Source of the DNA: Gammaproteobacteria bacterium | Lineage (GTDB): Bacteria; Pseudomonadota; Gammaproteobacteria; Pseudomonadales; Pseudohongiellaceae | Reading direction: 5' to 3' | Length of the DNA: 64,000 nt | Assembly (NCBI GenBank): GCA_030654835.1 | Contig: JAURWS010000052.1 | Location: 62,001-126,000 of the forward strand | Part shown: one piece after another, positions 18,755 through 27,984 of the stretch | Position numbering within the stretch: the first letter of the stretch is position 1 | How the letters are laid out: each line of letters opens with the position of its first letter | Program-made: the position numbers and the translations under genes | The notes under the pieces: generated by a model | Told to the model about the DNA's origin: nothing | Databases searched by the model: none | What the model saw: the letters and a program-made list of their open reading frames with translations, nothing else

Positions 18755-20256
18755 GACTTCGATACCCTGCCTCGCCCCGTCGGCAGCGGCGGCAACAAGC
18801 CCTGCAGGACCTGCGCCAGGGCCTCGACCGTGCGCTGCCGCTCGGCATCCCAGCTCAAGGCGTCGTAGGGCCTGGATGATTCATAGAGTGACGACCATGC
18901 CGGATACTCCCGCGCCCGACGCAGGATGGCGGGGACATCGCCTTTCCAATTCACAGGCGCGCTCACAGTCGCGAGTGTGCCAACTGTCGTAGACTCCGTT
19001 GCGGGCGTCGGCGCGAACTCGATCTGTGCAACCGCCGCGTGGCCGCGTGCTTCCAGCGCCTGCAACAGGAAGAGCTGACGGGTGACCAGCACCTGCAGGA
19101 TGGTGTCGTCGATGCGCAGGAAGCGGCTGCCAGTCACGCTGCCAAGAATCTTCTGGCGCAATGCGCCGCCAAGACGACGGCCGAAACGCCGTGCAGTCTG
19201 CAGCCCGCCGCCCAGCAAGGCACCGATGGCCGCCGCAGCGCCCAGCGTTGTGCCACCCAGCATCAGATCAACGCCAAACCCGGCCGCTGCGCCCGCCGCC
19301 GCTCCACCGCTCAGCGATATGCCCAGTGCGGTCAAGGTCGCCGGTGCGAAGAGGTCATCGCGCCAGCGCCCCTCGATCAGCGGCAGACTGCCCGCCTCGA
19401 CGTCGTGGCGATTGAAGCGGTACAGCCCCAGCAGGGCATCAACGCAGTCCTGTTCCCGGTCGCGCATCCGGCGATTGAATTCTGCCAGCGCTTCGGTCAG
19501 CACTCCTTGTTCTTCAGCTCGCTCGACACGAGCCCGGCACGCGGCCGCGTCGATGAGCAGCTCTGCGACCAGTTGCGTGGCGGCCATACGCCGCTCGCGT
19601 GCCTCCTGCTCGTGACCCGCCGCCAGCCGCAGCAGTGCCTCGCCGCGACTATCCAGCAGCGTCGCCAGCTTCTCGTAAAAGACACGCTCTCCCGCGCTTG
19701 CGGGCGCCACGGTATCGAAGCTCACCTGCACATGCAGGCCGAGCCGTGCCAGCGCATCGCGCCAGGCCCGTTCGTCGGCGCGCGGGTCGCGCACAAAATT
19801 CAACAGCGGCAGGATCGGCACGGCACAGTTGGCGAGGATCTCCAGCTCGTCGCGGTACTTGGCCAGCACCGGGTCACGGGCATCAATCACGTAAATGGCT
19901 GCGTCGCTCTGCAGCGTCTGTCGCAGCACCTTGGCCTCCTGCTCGAAACGGCCGACAGCGGCTGGGGATTGCAGGAACTGCGCGACCCGGGCCGGGCCGT
20001 CGAGACGTCGACCACCGCCTTCCGCCTGGGCGTCCAGCACTTCCAGCAGGGCGATGGCATCCTCCATGCCCGGGGTATCGTAGAGCTCCACAATCAGCTC
20101 CCGCCCCAGATTCAAGCGGGCACCTTCCACATGGCGCGTGGAACTGGGGCGTGGGGAGACCTCGCCGAAGCCCGCGTCGCGCGTCAACGTTCGCAGCAAG
20201 GAGGTCTTGCCGGTATTGGTGTGCCCGACTACGGCGATCCGTAAGGGGTTAGTCAT
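18751..20256 (-). CDS. GTPase with DUF3482 domain
   Basis: 501 residues. G1/Walker A is GHTNTGKTS at about 11-19, G3 is DTPGME at about 60, and the N-terminal 200 residues form an Era/TrmE-like GTPase. The remainder is DUF3482, including a Gly/Ala-rich hydrophobic stretch (ISLSGGAAAGAAAGFGVDLMLGG...GALLGGGL) that may insert in or lie on the membrane. Its start overlaps the DUF2868 gene by 8 nt, and this pair recurs together in many proteobacteria, so they probably act as one membrane-associated complex of unknown purpose. Confidence 0.85.
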   Translation of the reverse strand: MTNPLRIAVVGHTNTGKTSLLRTLTRDAGFGEVSPRPSSTRHVEGARLNLGRELIVELYDTPGMEDAIALLEVLDAQAEGGGRRLDGPARVAQFLQSPAAVGRFEQEAKVLRQTLQSDAAIYVIDARDPVLAKYRDELEILANCAVPILPLLNFVRDPRADERAWRDALARLGLHVQVSFDTVAPASAGERVFYEKLATLLDSRGEALLRLAAGHEQEARERRMAATQLVAELLIDAAACRARVERAEEQGVLTEALAEFNRRMRDREQDCVDALLGLYRFNRHDVEAGSLPLIEGRWRDDLFAPATLTALGISLSGGAAAGAAAGFGVDLMLGGTTLGAAAAIGALLGGGLQTARRFGRRLGGALRQKILGSVTGSRFLRIDDTILQVLVTRQLFLLQALEARGHAAVAQIEFAPTPATESTTVGTLATVSAPVNWKGDVPAILRRAREYPAWSSLYESSRPYDALSWDAERQRTVEALAQVLQGLLPPLPTGRGRVSKS

Positions 20257-21886
20257 GTTGAATCAGCCAGGCGTAAGCCGCGCTCTCCGTTGTCATTACC
20301 CGCTCCGGCCCGAGGCCGATGGCCGCCAGACTGTTGCGCCAGATCTGTTCCCGATTCGCAGCTGCCGCGACGTCTTCGGCCGTGTCCGGGCTGACCAGCC
20401 AGACGCGCAGCTCACCCGCGTGATGCGACACCTCGGCCATCCAGCCCAGTGTGCCGCGATCCGGCGAGAGCCTTGCGTCGCAGGCCAGCAGCAGCCTGGC
20501 AGGCGCATGGGCCGCCAACTGCGCAAACGCTGAGCGGCGCTGTTCGCGGCTTTCCACTACTTCAGTCACATTGAATCCTCCACCCCCGCCACCGGCACCA
20601 GTGCGCTGTGTCGCCAGACGCGCGGGCGGCCAGAGCAGGTCTTTGCCCAACTCCAGCCCCAGCAACACCGCATCATGGTTGCGCACACGATGAATTTCGG
20701 CCACCTGGGGCGGCAGTGGTATTGTTGGCGCCGCGTCCACCACGCCGGGCGAATAGGGCAATGCGCTGTGTCTGAGCAATTCGGCATAGCCCGGCAGGCT
20801 GATATCCAGCGCCAACCCTGCCCGCAGTTGCCACAGGCGCACGGCGGCGAACATCCACACCAGTAAACGTGGCAGAAAAGCGTAGATGAGCAGGCCACCA
20901 ACCAGCCAGGATGACCAGGCACGCCGCGTCGCTTCCGACTGGGCTGCGAGGCCGTTCGTAAGGCTGCCTGTGAGGTCTGCTGTAAGGCCAGCGGATGACG
21001 CATCGGTCTGCGTCGCCGCCAGCGCCGCCGTCACCATCTCAGTGTCGGGCACGACAAACCCCAGACGCGCCGGCAGCTCGGCAAAGCCCTGTACCAGACC
21101 GGCCATGTCTTCCGGTGCAAGGATGGTGGTCTCCAGCACGAAGCTGTAGCTGCGCAGGCCGAGTGCCAGCAGCATCGCCACCAGGCAGGCTGCGATCACC
21201 AGCAGCCACAGGCTGTGGGTGATGAACCCGACCCACCAGCGTGCCAACCCCGATCGACTCGTCATGGCGGCGAGCGCACGCACGACCGCCACCTCGGCAG
21301 CGTGGTTCGTGCCGCCACCGAAGCGTGGCGCATGGCTCATCAACCACATCCACATTTCGCCTGGCACGCCAGCACCAACACGGCCCGTCAGTAGCGACGA
21401 GACAACCCAGAGCAACAATGCCAGCACCGGCATGCCGATCAGCCCCAGCAATGTCCAGACGACATTGACAGCGCGCTCCTGAGCGCCGAAGAAGCCCAGC
21501 GCGGCACTGAAGCCACTCAGCAGGGCGAGCACACACAGCAGACCCAGCATCAGGGCGGCGCGGCGGCGCCAGGCCAGGGTAGCCTCCAACATGCCATTGT
21601 CACGGGCAATCGCCGCCGCGCGGCGCAACAGCCACGCCTCTTCACCGCCGACGATTGGCAGTGCCTCGTCGGCGAATGCTGTCGTTCGCGAACCAGTGCC
21701 ACTGCCTGTGCCCATGCCTGTGCCGCTGACTGTTCCAATACCACCGTCAGCGCCCGCCGCCAGTTCGCGCAGGCGCACGGCCTCGGCAAGCCAGCAGGCT
21801 TCGAAACGCGACAACGGTACTTCAGTGGGTGCGACAGAGGGTGCGATAGGGGGTGGGATAGCGGGTTCGATAGAGGGTGCGATCAT
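20249..21886 (-). CDS. DUF2868 domain membrane protein
   Basis: 545 residues. The N-terminal part (RFEACWLAEAVRLRELA) and four or so hydrophobic segments (LMLGLLCVLALLSGFSAALGFF; VWTLLGLIGMPVLALLLWVV; LWLLVIAACLVAMLLALGL; VGGLLIYAFLPRLLVWMFAAV) match DUF2868, followed by a cytosolic C-terminal domain. Upstream partner of the DUF3482 GTPase, with overlapping ends. A low-complexity Gly/Thr/Ser run (DGGIGTVSGTGMGTGSGTG) sits near residue 45. Function unknown. Confidence 0.82.
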   Translation of the reverse strand: MIAPSIEPAIPPPIAPSVAPTEVPLSRFEACWLAEAVRLRELAAGADGGIGTVSGTGMGTGSGTGSRTTAFADEALPIVGGEEAWLLRRAAAIARDNGMLEATLAWRRRAALMLGLLCVLALLSGFSAALGFFGAQERAVNVVWTLLGLIGMPVLALLLWVVSSLLTGRVGAGVPGEMWMWLMSHAPRFGGGTNHAAEVAVVRALAAMTSRSGLARWWVGFITHSLWLLVIAACLVAMLLALGLRSYSFVLETTILAPEDMAGLVQGFAELPARLGFVVPDTEMVTAALAATQTDASSAGLTADLTGSLTNGLAAQSEATRRAWSSWLVGGLLIYAFLPRLLVWMFAAVRLWQLRAGLALDISLPGYAELLRHSALPYSPGVVDAAPTIPLPPQVAEIHRVRNHDAVLLGLELGKDLLWPPARLATQRTGAGGGGGGFNVTEVVESREQRRSAFAQLAAHAPARLLLACDARLSPDRGTLGWMAEVSHHAGELRVWLVSPDTAEDVAAAANREQIWRNSLAAIGLGPERVMTTESAAYAWLIQHD

Positions 21887-22055
21887 AGGAAAGTGATCAT
21901 GTGGACAGGAAGACGCTGGAAATTAAAGACTTTTTGGATCATACGCGCGGCGCCTGACGCCGTAAAGGCAAGCTGCTACACTGGCTTCATCACATTCCAA
22001 ACCTCCGCGACACAGACCTTCACGACCCATACCTCAACGACACAGGGAAGCAGGC

Positions 22056-22958
22056 ATGATCGGTGCGACCATGAATCAGCAGGACAACTCCGGCGGCAAT
22101 CAGCAACTGCAGCAGCTTTACGGGCATCTGGACCTGGAAACGGTGGACGACACCCTCTTTCGCAGCCAGCATCGCAACGAGGGTTGGCAACGGGTCTTCG
22201 GCGGTCAGGTGCTGGCGCAGGCGCTGCTCGCTGCCAGCCGCACGGTGCCGTCGGATCGGCAGCCACACTCGCTGCACAGCTACTTCCTGCGTCCGGGAGA
22301 TATGGATCACCCGATCATTTTCAAGGTGGAGTGCCTGCGCGACGGCAAGAGCTTCAACACCCGCCGCGTGTCGGCTATGCAGCACGACGAGGTCATCCTG
22401 AATCTCGCGGCATCCTTTCAAGTGAGCGAGCCGGGCCTCTCACACCAGTCGGAGATGCCGCAGGTGCCGCCTCCCGAACAGTGTCTGACCCGCAAGCAGC
22501 TGGCAGAAAAGTACAGCGCATCGTTACCGGCCGGCATGCTGGAGCGCTTCTCGCGCCCCTTCGCCATCGATCTGCGTCTGGTGGAACCGGAGAACATGCT
22601 GGCCCCCGAGAAGCGACCTCCAAACCGCAGCGTCTGGCTCAAACTCAACGATGAGCTGCCGCAGGACTATCCGTGGCACGCCCACATGCTGGCGTATGCG
22701 TCGGACATGACCATTCTCGAAACCAGCCTGCGGCCGCATGGACTGAGTCTGTTCTCGTCGCAGCTGCAGGTCGCGAGTCTCGACCACTCCATGTGGTTCC
22801 ACCGCCCCTTCCGCATCGACGAATGGCTCCTGTATGTGCAGGACAGCCCGTCCAGCGCCGCCGGGCGCGGCTTCAGCCGGGGCAACATCTACAGACAAAA
22901 CGGTGAGCTGGTAGTCTCCGTCGCCCAGGAAGGCCTGATAAGAATGCGCGACGTCTGA
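22056..22958 (+). CDS. tesB: Acyl-CoA thioesterase II TesB
   Basis: 300 residues, double hot-dog fold. Hydrolyses medium- and long-chain acyl-CoA to free fatty acid and CoA in the cytosol. Hallmarks: RVFGGQVLAQALLAASRTVP, HSLHSYFLRPGD, FNTRRVSAMQH, and in the second half YASDMTILETSLRPHG, ASLDHSMWFHRPFRIDEWLLY and GRGFSRGNIY. The first hot-dog contributes the Asp and the second the Thr/Gln of the usual catalytic set. ATG at 22056; an in-frame ATG at 22071 is possible. Confidence 0.94.
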   Translation: MIGATMNQQDNSGGNQQLQQLYGHLDLETVDDTLFRSQHRNEGWQRVFGGQVLAQALLAASRTVPSDRQPHSLHSYFLRPGDMDHPIIFKVECLRDGKSFNTRRVSAMQHDEVILNLAASFQVSEPGLSHQSEMPQVPPPEQCLTRKQLAEKYSASLPAGMLERFSRPFAIDLRLVEPENMLAPEKRPPNRSVWLKLNDELPQDYPWHAHMLAYASDMTILETSLRPHGLSLFSSQLQVASLDHSMWFHRPFRIDEWLLYVQDSPSSAAGRGFSRGNIYRQNGELVVSVAQEGLIRMRDV

Positions 22959-22989
22959 CGCGCCGCTGTGCCCGACTCAAAGCCGTTCC

Positions 22990-23017
22990 CCTGTGGGAGC
23001 GGGCCCGCCCGCGATCA
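22990..23017. repeat. Single REP element between tesB and lepB
   Basis: CCTGTGGGAGCGGGCCCGCC type unit in the gap between convergent genes. The palindromic part GCGGGCCCGC can form a short hairpin and may stop transcripts from both sides. Confidence 0.75.
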
Positions 23018-23025
23018 GCCCTTCC

Positions 23026-23736
23026 TCAAAGCGAGTGAAAAAACCTCTCCGCCCTCGGCAAATAAGCATTCTCATAATCCAGTGACAACACCACACTGCT
23101 CGACCGCCCGACAATCTCATCGCGCGGCACAAAGCCAATCACTCTGGAATCCGCACTGTTGTCGCGATTGTCCCCCAGCACAAAAAAGGCATCGTCCGGC
23201 ACTCTCACCGGACCGAAATCCGAGAGCCTGCCACCCTGCCGCATGCGCACCGTGTACTCGCGCTCTGCGTCCACCGCATTCGGATGAATACTCTCGCGCA
23301 AATCCTCCACCTCGTCGCCCTGCTCATTGGTGAGCACCTGGCCCGTTGCTTCATAGCCGAGCTGCTGGCCATTCACGGACACGATGTCGCCGCGCACCTG
23401 CACCACGTCGCCCGGCACACCAATCACACGCTTAACCAAACGCAGTTCCGAGACAGCGGAATCAAAAATGATGATGTCGCCGCGCTGCGGTTCCCCCAGC
23501 CGCACGAGTGAGTGATGGGTCAGCGGCACGCGCAGGTCATAGGCCATCTTGTTGACGAAAATGCGGTCGCCTTCGATGATCGTCGGCTTCATCGAACCGG
23601 TGGGCACATCGCTCCAATCCGCCACGGCGCTGCGGAACATCACCATCAGCACAAGAAACAGCAGCAGCCCTTTGAATTCATGCCATAGCCCGGTTGCATG
23701 ACGGCGCAGCGTGGCCAGTTTTACGGGGTCGATCAT
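23026..23736 (-). CDS. lepB: Signal peptidase I LepB
   Basis: 236 residues. Cleaves Sec and Tat signal peptides on the periplasmic side. One N-terminal membrane helix (GLLLFLVLMVMFRSAVA). The catalytic Ser lies in DVPTGSMKPTI (box B), the general-base Lys in LRLVKRVIGVPGD (box D), and box E is VLGDNRDNSADSR. GAGGAA precedes the ATG. Unlike in E. coli, lepA is not upstream; the neighbour is a GST. Confidence 0.94.
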   Translation of the reverse strand: MIDPVKLATLRRHATGLWHEFKGLLLFLVLMVMFRSAVADWSDVPTGSMKPTIIEGDRIFVNKMAYDLRVPLTHHSLVRLGEPQRGDIIIFDSAVSELRLVKRVIGVPGDVVQVRGDIVSVNGQQLGYEATGQVLTNEQGDEVEDLRESIHPNAVDAEREYTVRMRQGGRLSDFGPVRVPDDAFFVLGDNRDNSADSRVIGFVPRDEIVGRSSSVVLSLDYENAYLPRAERFFHSL

Positions 23737-23776
23737 GATATTTCCTCGTCAATTATTTTTGCACAGCAAAATTGCT

Positions 23777-24490
23777 TCAGCTCGGCTGCACACGCAGATC
23801 GCGTAACAACGTGCCCACCCGCAGACAATCCTCGTCATGCCCCGCATCGCGCCACGGTTCGTCCTTCGCGCTCTGCATCCATTCACGCATGGGGGGCAAT
23901 GCCAGCAGGCGCTGAGCATAGGCGGCCGCCACTGGTTCCAGAGTCAGACCATAGGTTTGCACGCGGAAAGCCACAGGACAGAAGAAGGCATCCACGGCCG
24001 TGAATTTTTCACCAGCGAGGAAGGGCCCGCCGAAGCGGGTCAACCCTTCAGTCCACACTTCATTGATCCGTGCGATGTCGCGGCGCAACGCATCACTCTG
24101 CGCATGCAGGCGAATCTCGACGGCGCAGCTCATCGAGCAGCCTTCGCGCAACGCCCCGAAACCGGAGTGCATCTCCGCAGCCGCCGAGCGTGCCCAGGCG
24201 CGTGTCATGCGCGATTCGGGCCACACGGTTGTGTACTGCTCGGCCAGAAATTCGGCGATGGCCAGAGAATCCCAGATCGTGCCCCGCTCCTCTTCGTTCT
24301 TTGTCCCGCCCTCAACAATCAGCGCAGGCACCTTGCCACTGGGCGAGAAGCGGCGGAACTCCTCCCAGTTCGAGTGCGCCGCGAAGGGCACCAAGCGCTC
24401 CTGAAACGGAATCTCCAGCATGCGCATCAGCACCCAGGGGCGCAGTGACCAGGACGAGTAATTCTTGTTGGCGATGTAGAGAGTGAGCAT
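23777..24490 (-). CDS. Glutathione S-transferase family protein
   Basis: 237 residues. N-terminal thioredoxin domain LTLYIANKNYSSWSLRPWVLMRML with the Ser near residue 12-15, cis-Pro motif GKVPALIVEGG, and C-terminal helices ending at FTAVDAFFCPVAFRVQTYGL. Closest in the window to the GST at 6125-6784, sharing the IxNKNYSSWSxRPW opening, so the two are paralogues. GGGAAAA precedes the ATG. Physiological substrate not predictable. Confidence 0.88.
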   Translation of the reverse strand: MLTLYIANKNYSSWSLRPWVLMRMLEIPFQERLVPFAAHSNWEEFRRFSPSGKVPALIVEGGTKNEEERGTIWDSLAIAEFLAEQYTTVWPESRMTRAWARSAAAEMHSGFGALREGCSMSCAVEIRLHAQSDALRRDIARINEVWTEGLTRFGGPFLAGEKFTAVDAFFCPVAFRVQTYGLTLEPVAAAYAQRLLALPPMREWMQSAKDEPWRDAGHDEDCLRVGTLLRDLRVQPS

Positions 24491-24541
24491 GTTTTTCCCT
24501 GCGAACTTTTTTGAAACCCACTTGGTTAGAAATCCGCTTTC

Positions 24542-24949
24542 TTAAAAGTCCACCTGGCGATGCTGAGTCCCTTTACCGGCGGTGATGAACATCAAGGTGC
24601 TCGGTGCATTCACTTTCGTGGTATGCCACATGCCCATGGGCACCAGCGCCCAGCTGCCCACGTCGCGCAGCGGCAGCACCTTGTTGCCGGTCTTCTTTTC
24701 CAGCACGAGATCGACGGAGCCAGTGAGCAGAACCACCATCTCATCGCCGCAGGGGTGCATCTCCCACATCGGCCAGTTTTCGCTGAAGCTGTGGGTGGTC
24801 ACCAGATACTCGTTGTGGAAGTCGCCGAGGGTGCCTTCCGCCAGATCCTGCCAGAACGTGCGTCCGACGGGCAGAACCTCGGCCGAGGCGTCAGGGCGCA
24901 GGCGCAGGTAATTGCTGTGCAGATGGAAAGGGCCTGCTTCACGACTCAT
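24542..24949 (-). CDS. Cupin domain protein
   Basis: 135 residues from ATG 24949 (GGGAG 8-9 nt upstream). A single cupin barrel with motif 1 MWEMHPCGDEMVVLLTGSVDLVL and motif 2 GSWALVPMGMWHTTKV. The His/Glu/His set could bind one divalent metal. Small single-cupin proteins have varied roles, and nothing here fixes the substrate. Head-to-head with the Xaa-Pro peptidase gene. A longer frame upstream to 25132 would overlap that gene's promoter and is unlikely. Confidence 0.75.
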   Translation of the reverse strand: MSREAGPFHLHSNYLRLRPDASAEVLPVGRTFWQDLAEGTLGDFHNEYLVTTHSFSENWPMWEMHPCGDEMVVLLTGSVDLVLEKKTGNKVLPLRDVGSWALVPMGMWHTTKVNAPSTLMFITAGKGTQHRQVDF

Positions 24950-25100
24950 CCACGAACTCCCGGGTGACGATTTGCGTCTCGCATTGCCGGGCTGAGCGCC
25001 CGGCTTTCCCGCATCATAGCGCCATCCCCCAGGGCCAGCAAGGACACGCCGGTTGTGGTATTGTCCGGGCAAAATCCTTTCCCTGCACTCAGGTAAAACC

Positions 25101-26435
25101 ATGCCTTTTGCACAACATTTTGCCACCCACATTGCCCACCTTGGCGACCTCTATACCCGCGCCCTGCTGGAGGCCGGCAGCGGTTTCGAGGCCGTGCTGC
25201 TGCACAGCGGCTCCGAGCACTACCACTACGCCGACGACCAGACCGCCCCTTTTCGCGCCTATGGCCACTTCGCGCACTGGCTGCCGGTCAACCGGCCGAA
25301 CCAGCTGCTGCTGATCGTCCCCGGCGAGAAGCCGGTGTATTTTCAAGTGGTCCCCGCCGACTTCTGGTACGAGCAGGACATCGCGCTGGAAGATTGGGTC
25401 GCGGCACAGTTTTGCGTGGAGCGACTGCCCAGCAGCAGTGCGGTGGCGGAGCATCTCGCGAAGCGCGGTGTGTCACTGGCGCGTCTGGCATTCCTCGGTC
25501 AGAACACGCACTACGCAACCGCCATCGGCATTCCTGCCGCCGCACACAACCCCACTGCGCTGTTGAGCTGGCTCGACTATCAGCGCGCCTGCAAAACCGA
25601 TTACGAGGTCGCCTGCATCCGCAAAGCCAACCGCCAGGCGCTGCGGGGACATACTGCGGCCCGCCTCGCGTTCGAGGCAGGCGGCAGCGAATACGACATC
25701 CACATGGCCTATCTGCAGGCCTGCCGCGTGCTCGACGAAGAAACGCCCTACACCAACATCGTCGCACTGGACGAGAAGTCCGCAATCCTGCATTACCAGT
25801 ACAAACGCCGCAGCAGTGGCGCACACAGTCAGGTGTTGTTGATCGACGCAGGTTGCCGCAGCAACGGCTATTGCTCCGACATCACGCGCACCAGCACGCG
25901 AGAACACACGCTGCCGCTGTTCAGCGAGTTGGTCGATGCCGTGGAGGCGCTGGAGGTGAGTCTGGTCCACCGCGTGGTGCCCGGCATTTCCTATGTGGAC
26001 ATTCATCAGGCCGCGCAGCGTGGCATCGCGGAAATATTGCTGGAGGCGGAAATCTGCAAGGGCTCGCTCGGCGAGTTGCTTGCACAGCGCATCAGCACGC
26101 TGTTCATGCCGCACGGAGTCGGTCATCTGCTCGGTATACAAGTGCACGATGTCGGCGGGCGCCAGATCAATACCCTGGGCGACATCAAGCCACCGCCCGC
26201 CGAATATCCCGCCCTGCGCAACACGCGCGTGATCGAGCCGGGCCAGGTGTTCACCATTGAGCCGGGGCTCTATTTCATTCGTCAGCTGCTCGACCCAGAG
26301 CGCAGCACCGCGTGCGGGAAATTGATCAATTGGAATCTGGTGGACAAGCTACTGCCGCTCGGTGGAATTCGGATTGAGGACAATGTGCTGGTGACGCAGA
26401 GCGGTGTGGAGAATTTGACGCGGGTGTCGATTTGA
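25101..26435 (+). CDS. pepQ: M24-family Xaa-Pro dipeptidase (prolidase)
   Basis: 444 residues. Cleaves dipeptides with C-terminal proline; dinuclear Mn/Co enzyme of the pita-bread fold in the cytosol. Metal ligands lie in LLIDAGCRSNGYCSDITRT (two Asp), MPHGVGHLLGIQVHDVGG (His), TIEPGLYF (Glu) and GIRIEDNVLV (Glu). The N-terminal half is the creatinase-like domain (SEHYHYADDQTAPFRAYGHFAHWLP). Full length compared with E. coli PepQ (443). Confidence 0.92.
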   Translation: MPFAQHFATHIAHLGDLYTRALLEAGSGFEAVLLHSGSEHYHYADDQTAPFRAYGHFAHWLPVNRPNQLLLIVPGEKPVYFQVVPADFWYEQDIALEDWVAAQFCVERLPSSSAVAEHLAKRGVSLARLAFLGQNTHYATAIGIPAAAHNPTALLSWLDYQRACKTDYEVACIRKANRQALRGHTAARLAFEAGGSEYDIHMAYLQACRVLDEETPYTNIVALDEKSAILHYQYKRRSSGAHSQVLLIDAGCRSNGYCSDITRTSTREHTLPLFSELVDAVEALEVSLVHRVVPGISYVDIHQAAQRGIAEILLEAEICKGSLGELLAQRISTLFMPHGVGHLLGIQVHDVGGRQINTLGDIKPPPAEYPALRNTRVIEPGQVFTIEPGLYFIRQLLDPERSTACGKLINWNLVDKLLPLGGIRIEDNVLVTQSGVENLTRVSI

Positions 26436-26512
26436 AGTTGTCACGCTGCAAGGTTCTTTTTGAGCATTAACGACCACTGTTAGAAGTGTTGGCAGTCTGT
26501 GAGGATAGTGAC

Positions 26513-27538
26513 ATGACGAAGGACCTGACCAATTCGCCGCTTGATCGGCAGAATATTTTGAACAACCCCTATGCGGTGCAGGAGATAGAACGGGCTGCTG
26601 GCATTCAGGGTATTCCTTTCGAGGGCAAGACGGTTGTGCTCAAGGAGCAGATAGCGGCTTTCTTCGAGGTGAGTGTCAGAACTGTCGAAAATTACCAGGA
26701 ACGGCATGTAGATGAACTGGCCAAAAATGGTTATGAGGTTTTATCAGGTAAGCGACTGAAATCTCTAAAAAAAGAGATTTCCCAGATGGATGTTCCCGAA
26801 ACAGCTTTCGGGAACATCTCGAAAGCACCGCAGCTGGCGGTTTTCGACTTTCGCGCCTTTCTGAATCTGGCCATGCTGGTTTCCGAAAGCGAGCGTGCCA
26901 AGCTGCTGCGTCAGGCCATTCTGGATATCGTGATCGATACCATCAACCAGCGTACCGGCGGGGGCACCAAATACATCAATCAGCGAGATGAAGACTTTCT
27001 GCAATCCTCCTTTGTCGAAGAGAACTACCGCAAGCAGTTTACCGATGCCTTGCGAGACTGCGTCGCGATGGGCAACTTCAAGTATCCCGTCTACACGGAC
27101 AAGATTTACGTTAGCATCTTTCGCGAAAACGCCGACGAATATCGCAGGATTTTACGCCTTGAGAACAATGACAGCGTCCGGTCCACTTTCTACTCCGAGG
27201 TGCTCGATCTGATTGCAGCATATGAGTGTGGTCTTGCCGATGTATTACAGCAGGCATCCACAGCCAGGAATCGCAAACTGACTACCTATGAGGTAGACGA
27301 GATATTCAAAGGATTCGAAGCGCAAGCACATTGGCGTCCACTGATCGAGAAGGCCAGACTGAAAATGGCCAGCCGTGACCTCGCGTTTCGTGACGCATTA
27401 CATCTTCAGCTACAGGAATACGTTGTTCCCGTAGGCGCGGAGGAATATGAGCGCTTTCTTGGTGAAAAGAGCAAGGAATTGGCGGAGCGGCTTGAGGACG
27501 CTAAAGACGTAATGAAGCGTCTGAAGGAGCGCGGCTAG
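26513..27538 (+). CDS. DNA-binding protein paired with Doc-like toxin (probable antitoxin/regulator)
   Basis: 341 residues from ATG 26513 (GAGGA upstream). The N-terminal part contains a HTH-like segment (LKEQIAAFFEVSVRTVENYQERHVDELAKNGYEVLSGKRL), the middle FDFRAFLNLAMLVSESERAKLLRQAILDIVIDTINQRTGGGTKYINQRDEDF, and the C-terminus is coiled (EEYERFLGEKSKELAERLEDAKDVMKRL). From memory this long protein recurs directly before Doc-like genes in diverse bacteria. Its stop TAG shares a base with the GTG of the downstream toxin gene, so they are co-translated. It would bind DNA and probably neutralise or regulate the toxin; this is inference. Confidence 0.65.
   Translation: MTKDLTNSPLDRQNILNNPYAVQEIERAAGIQGIPFEGKTVVLKEQIAAFFEVSVRTVENYQERHVDELAKNGYEVLSGKRLKSLKKEISQMDVPETAFGNISKAPQLAVFDFRAFLNLAMLVSESERAKLLRQAILDIVIDTINQRTGGGTKYINQRDEDFLQSSFVEENYRKQFTDALRDCVAMGNFKYPVYTDKIYVSIFRENADEYRRILRLENNDSVRSTFYSEVLDLIAAYECGLADVLQQASTARNRKLTTYEVDEIFKGFEAQAHWRPLIEKARLKMASRDLAFRDALHLQLQEYVVPVGAEEYERFLGEKSKELAERLEDAKDVMKRLKERG
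26789..26818. repeat. Perfect 13-bp hairpin inside the antitoxin-like gene
   Basis: GATGTTCCCGAAA (26789-26801), loop CAGC, TTTCGGGAACATC (26806-26818). It encodes DVPETAFGNIS without a break in frame. In mRNA it would be a stable stem of 13 bp early in the coding sequence. Confidence 0.7.
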
Positions 27539-27984
27539 TGGCACTGGTTTATTTGACCATGGTGCAAGCCATTGAGACTCACGCCAAGACGGTAGAAGTG
27601 AGTGGTGGCGGGGCTCTGGGGCATCTGGATCTGGGTAAGCTGGATAGCGTGCTTCAGAATATTCAGAATGATGATTATTACCCAACGCTTGAAGAGAAGC
27701 TGACGCACCTCTTTTTCAGCGCGTGTAAATTCCATTGCTTTCAGGATGGCAACAAGCACATTGCTATCACATTGGCCGCACAGATGCTGTTGCTCAACGG
27801 CTATCTCTACTGCACCAGCAGCTTTCTGCGAGAGATGGAGAACATCAGCTACCACGTTGCAGCAGGCAACATCGACAAAGAATTGTTGCTGGAAATAATC
27901 ACAGCTCACCTGAATGAATGCTCGGAGCAAGAAGAATTGAAACTGAAGATTTGGCATGCGATTTCTGGAGGTGAGCAAGTATGA
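27538..27984 (+). CDS. Doc-like Fic-fold protein (death-on-curing family)
   Basis: 148 residues from GTG 27538. The Fic core is FHCFQDGNKHIAITLAAQMLLLNGY: HxFx(D)GNK is present, but the Arg usually following GN(G/K) is His. The approach segment YPTLEEKLTHLFFSACK is as in Doc relatives. Doc phosphorylates EF-Tu; other Fic enzymes AMPylate targets. The Arg-to-His change falls in the nucleotide phosphate-binding loop, so activity cannot be assumed. One-base overlap with the upstream partner and a following coupled small frame. Confidence 0.72.
   Translation: MALVYLTMVQAIETHAKTVEVSGGGALGHLDLGKLDSVLQNIQNDDYYPTLEEKLTHLFFSACKFHCFQDGNKHIAITLAAQMLLLNGYLYCTSSFLREMENISYHVAAGNIDKELLLEIITAHLNECSEQEELKLKIWHAISGGEQV

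Noticed and set aside
24950..25132. Longer start for the cupin gene
   Set aside because: The extension covers the promoter of the divergent Xaa-Pro peptidase and has no cupin likeness.
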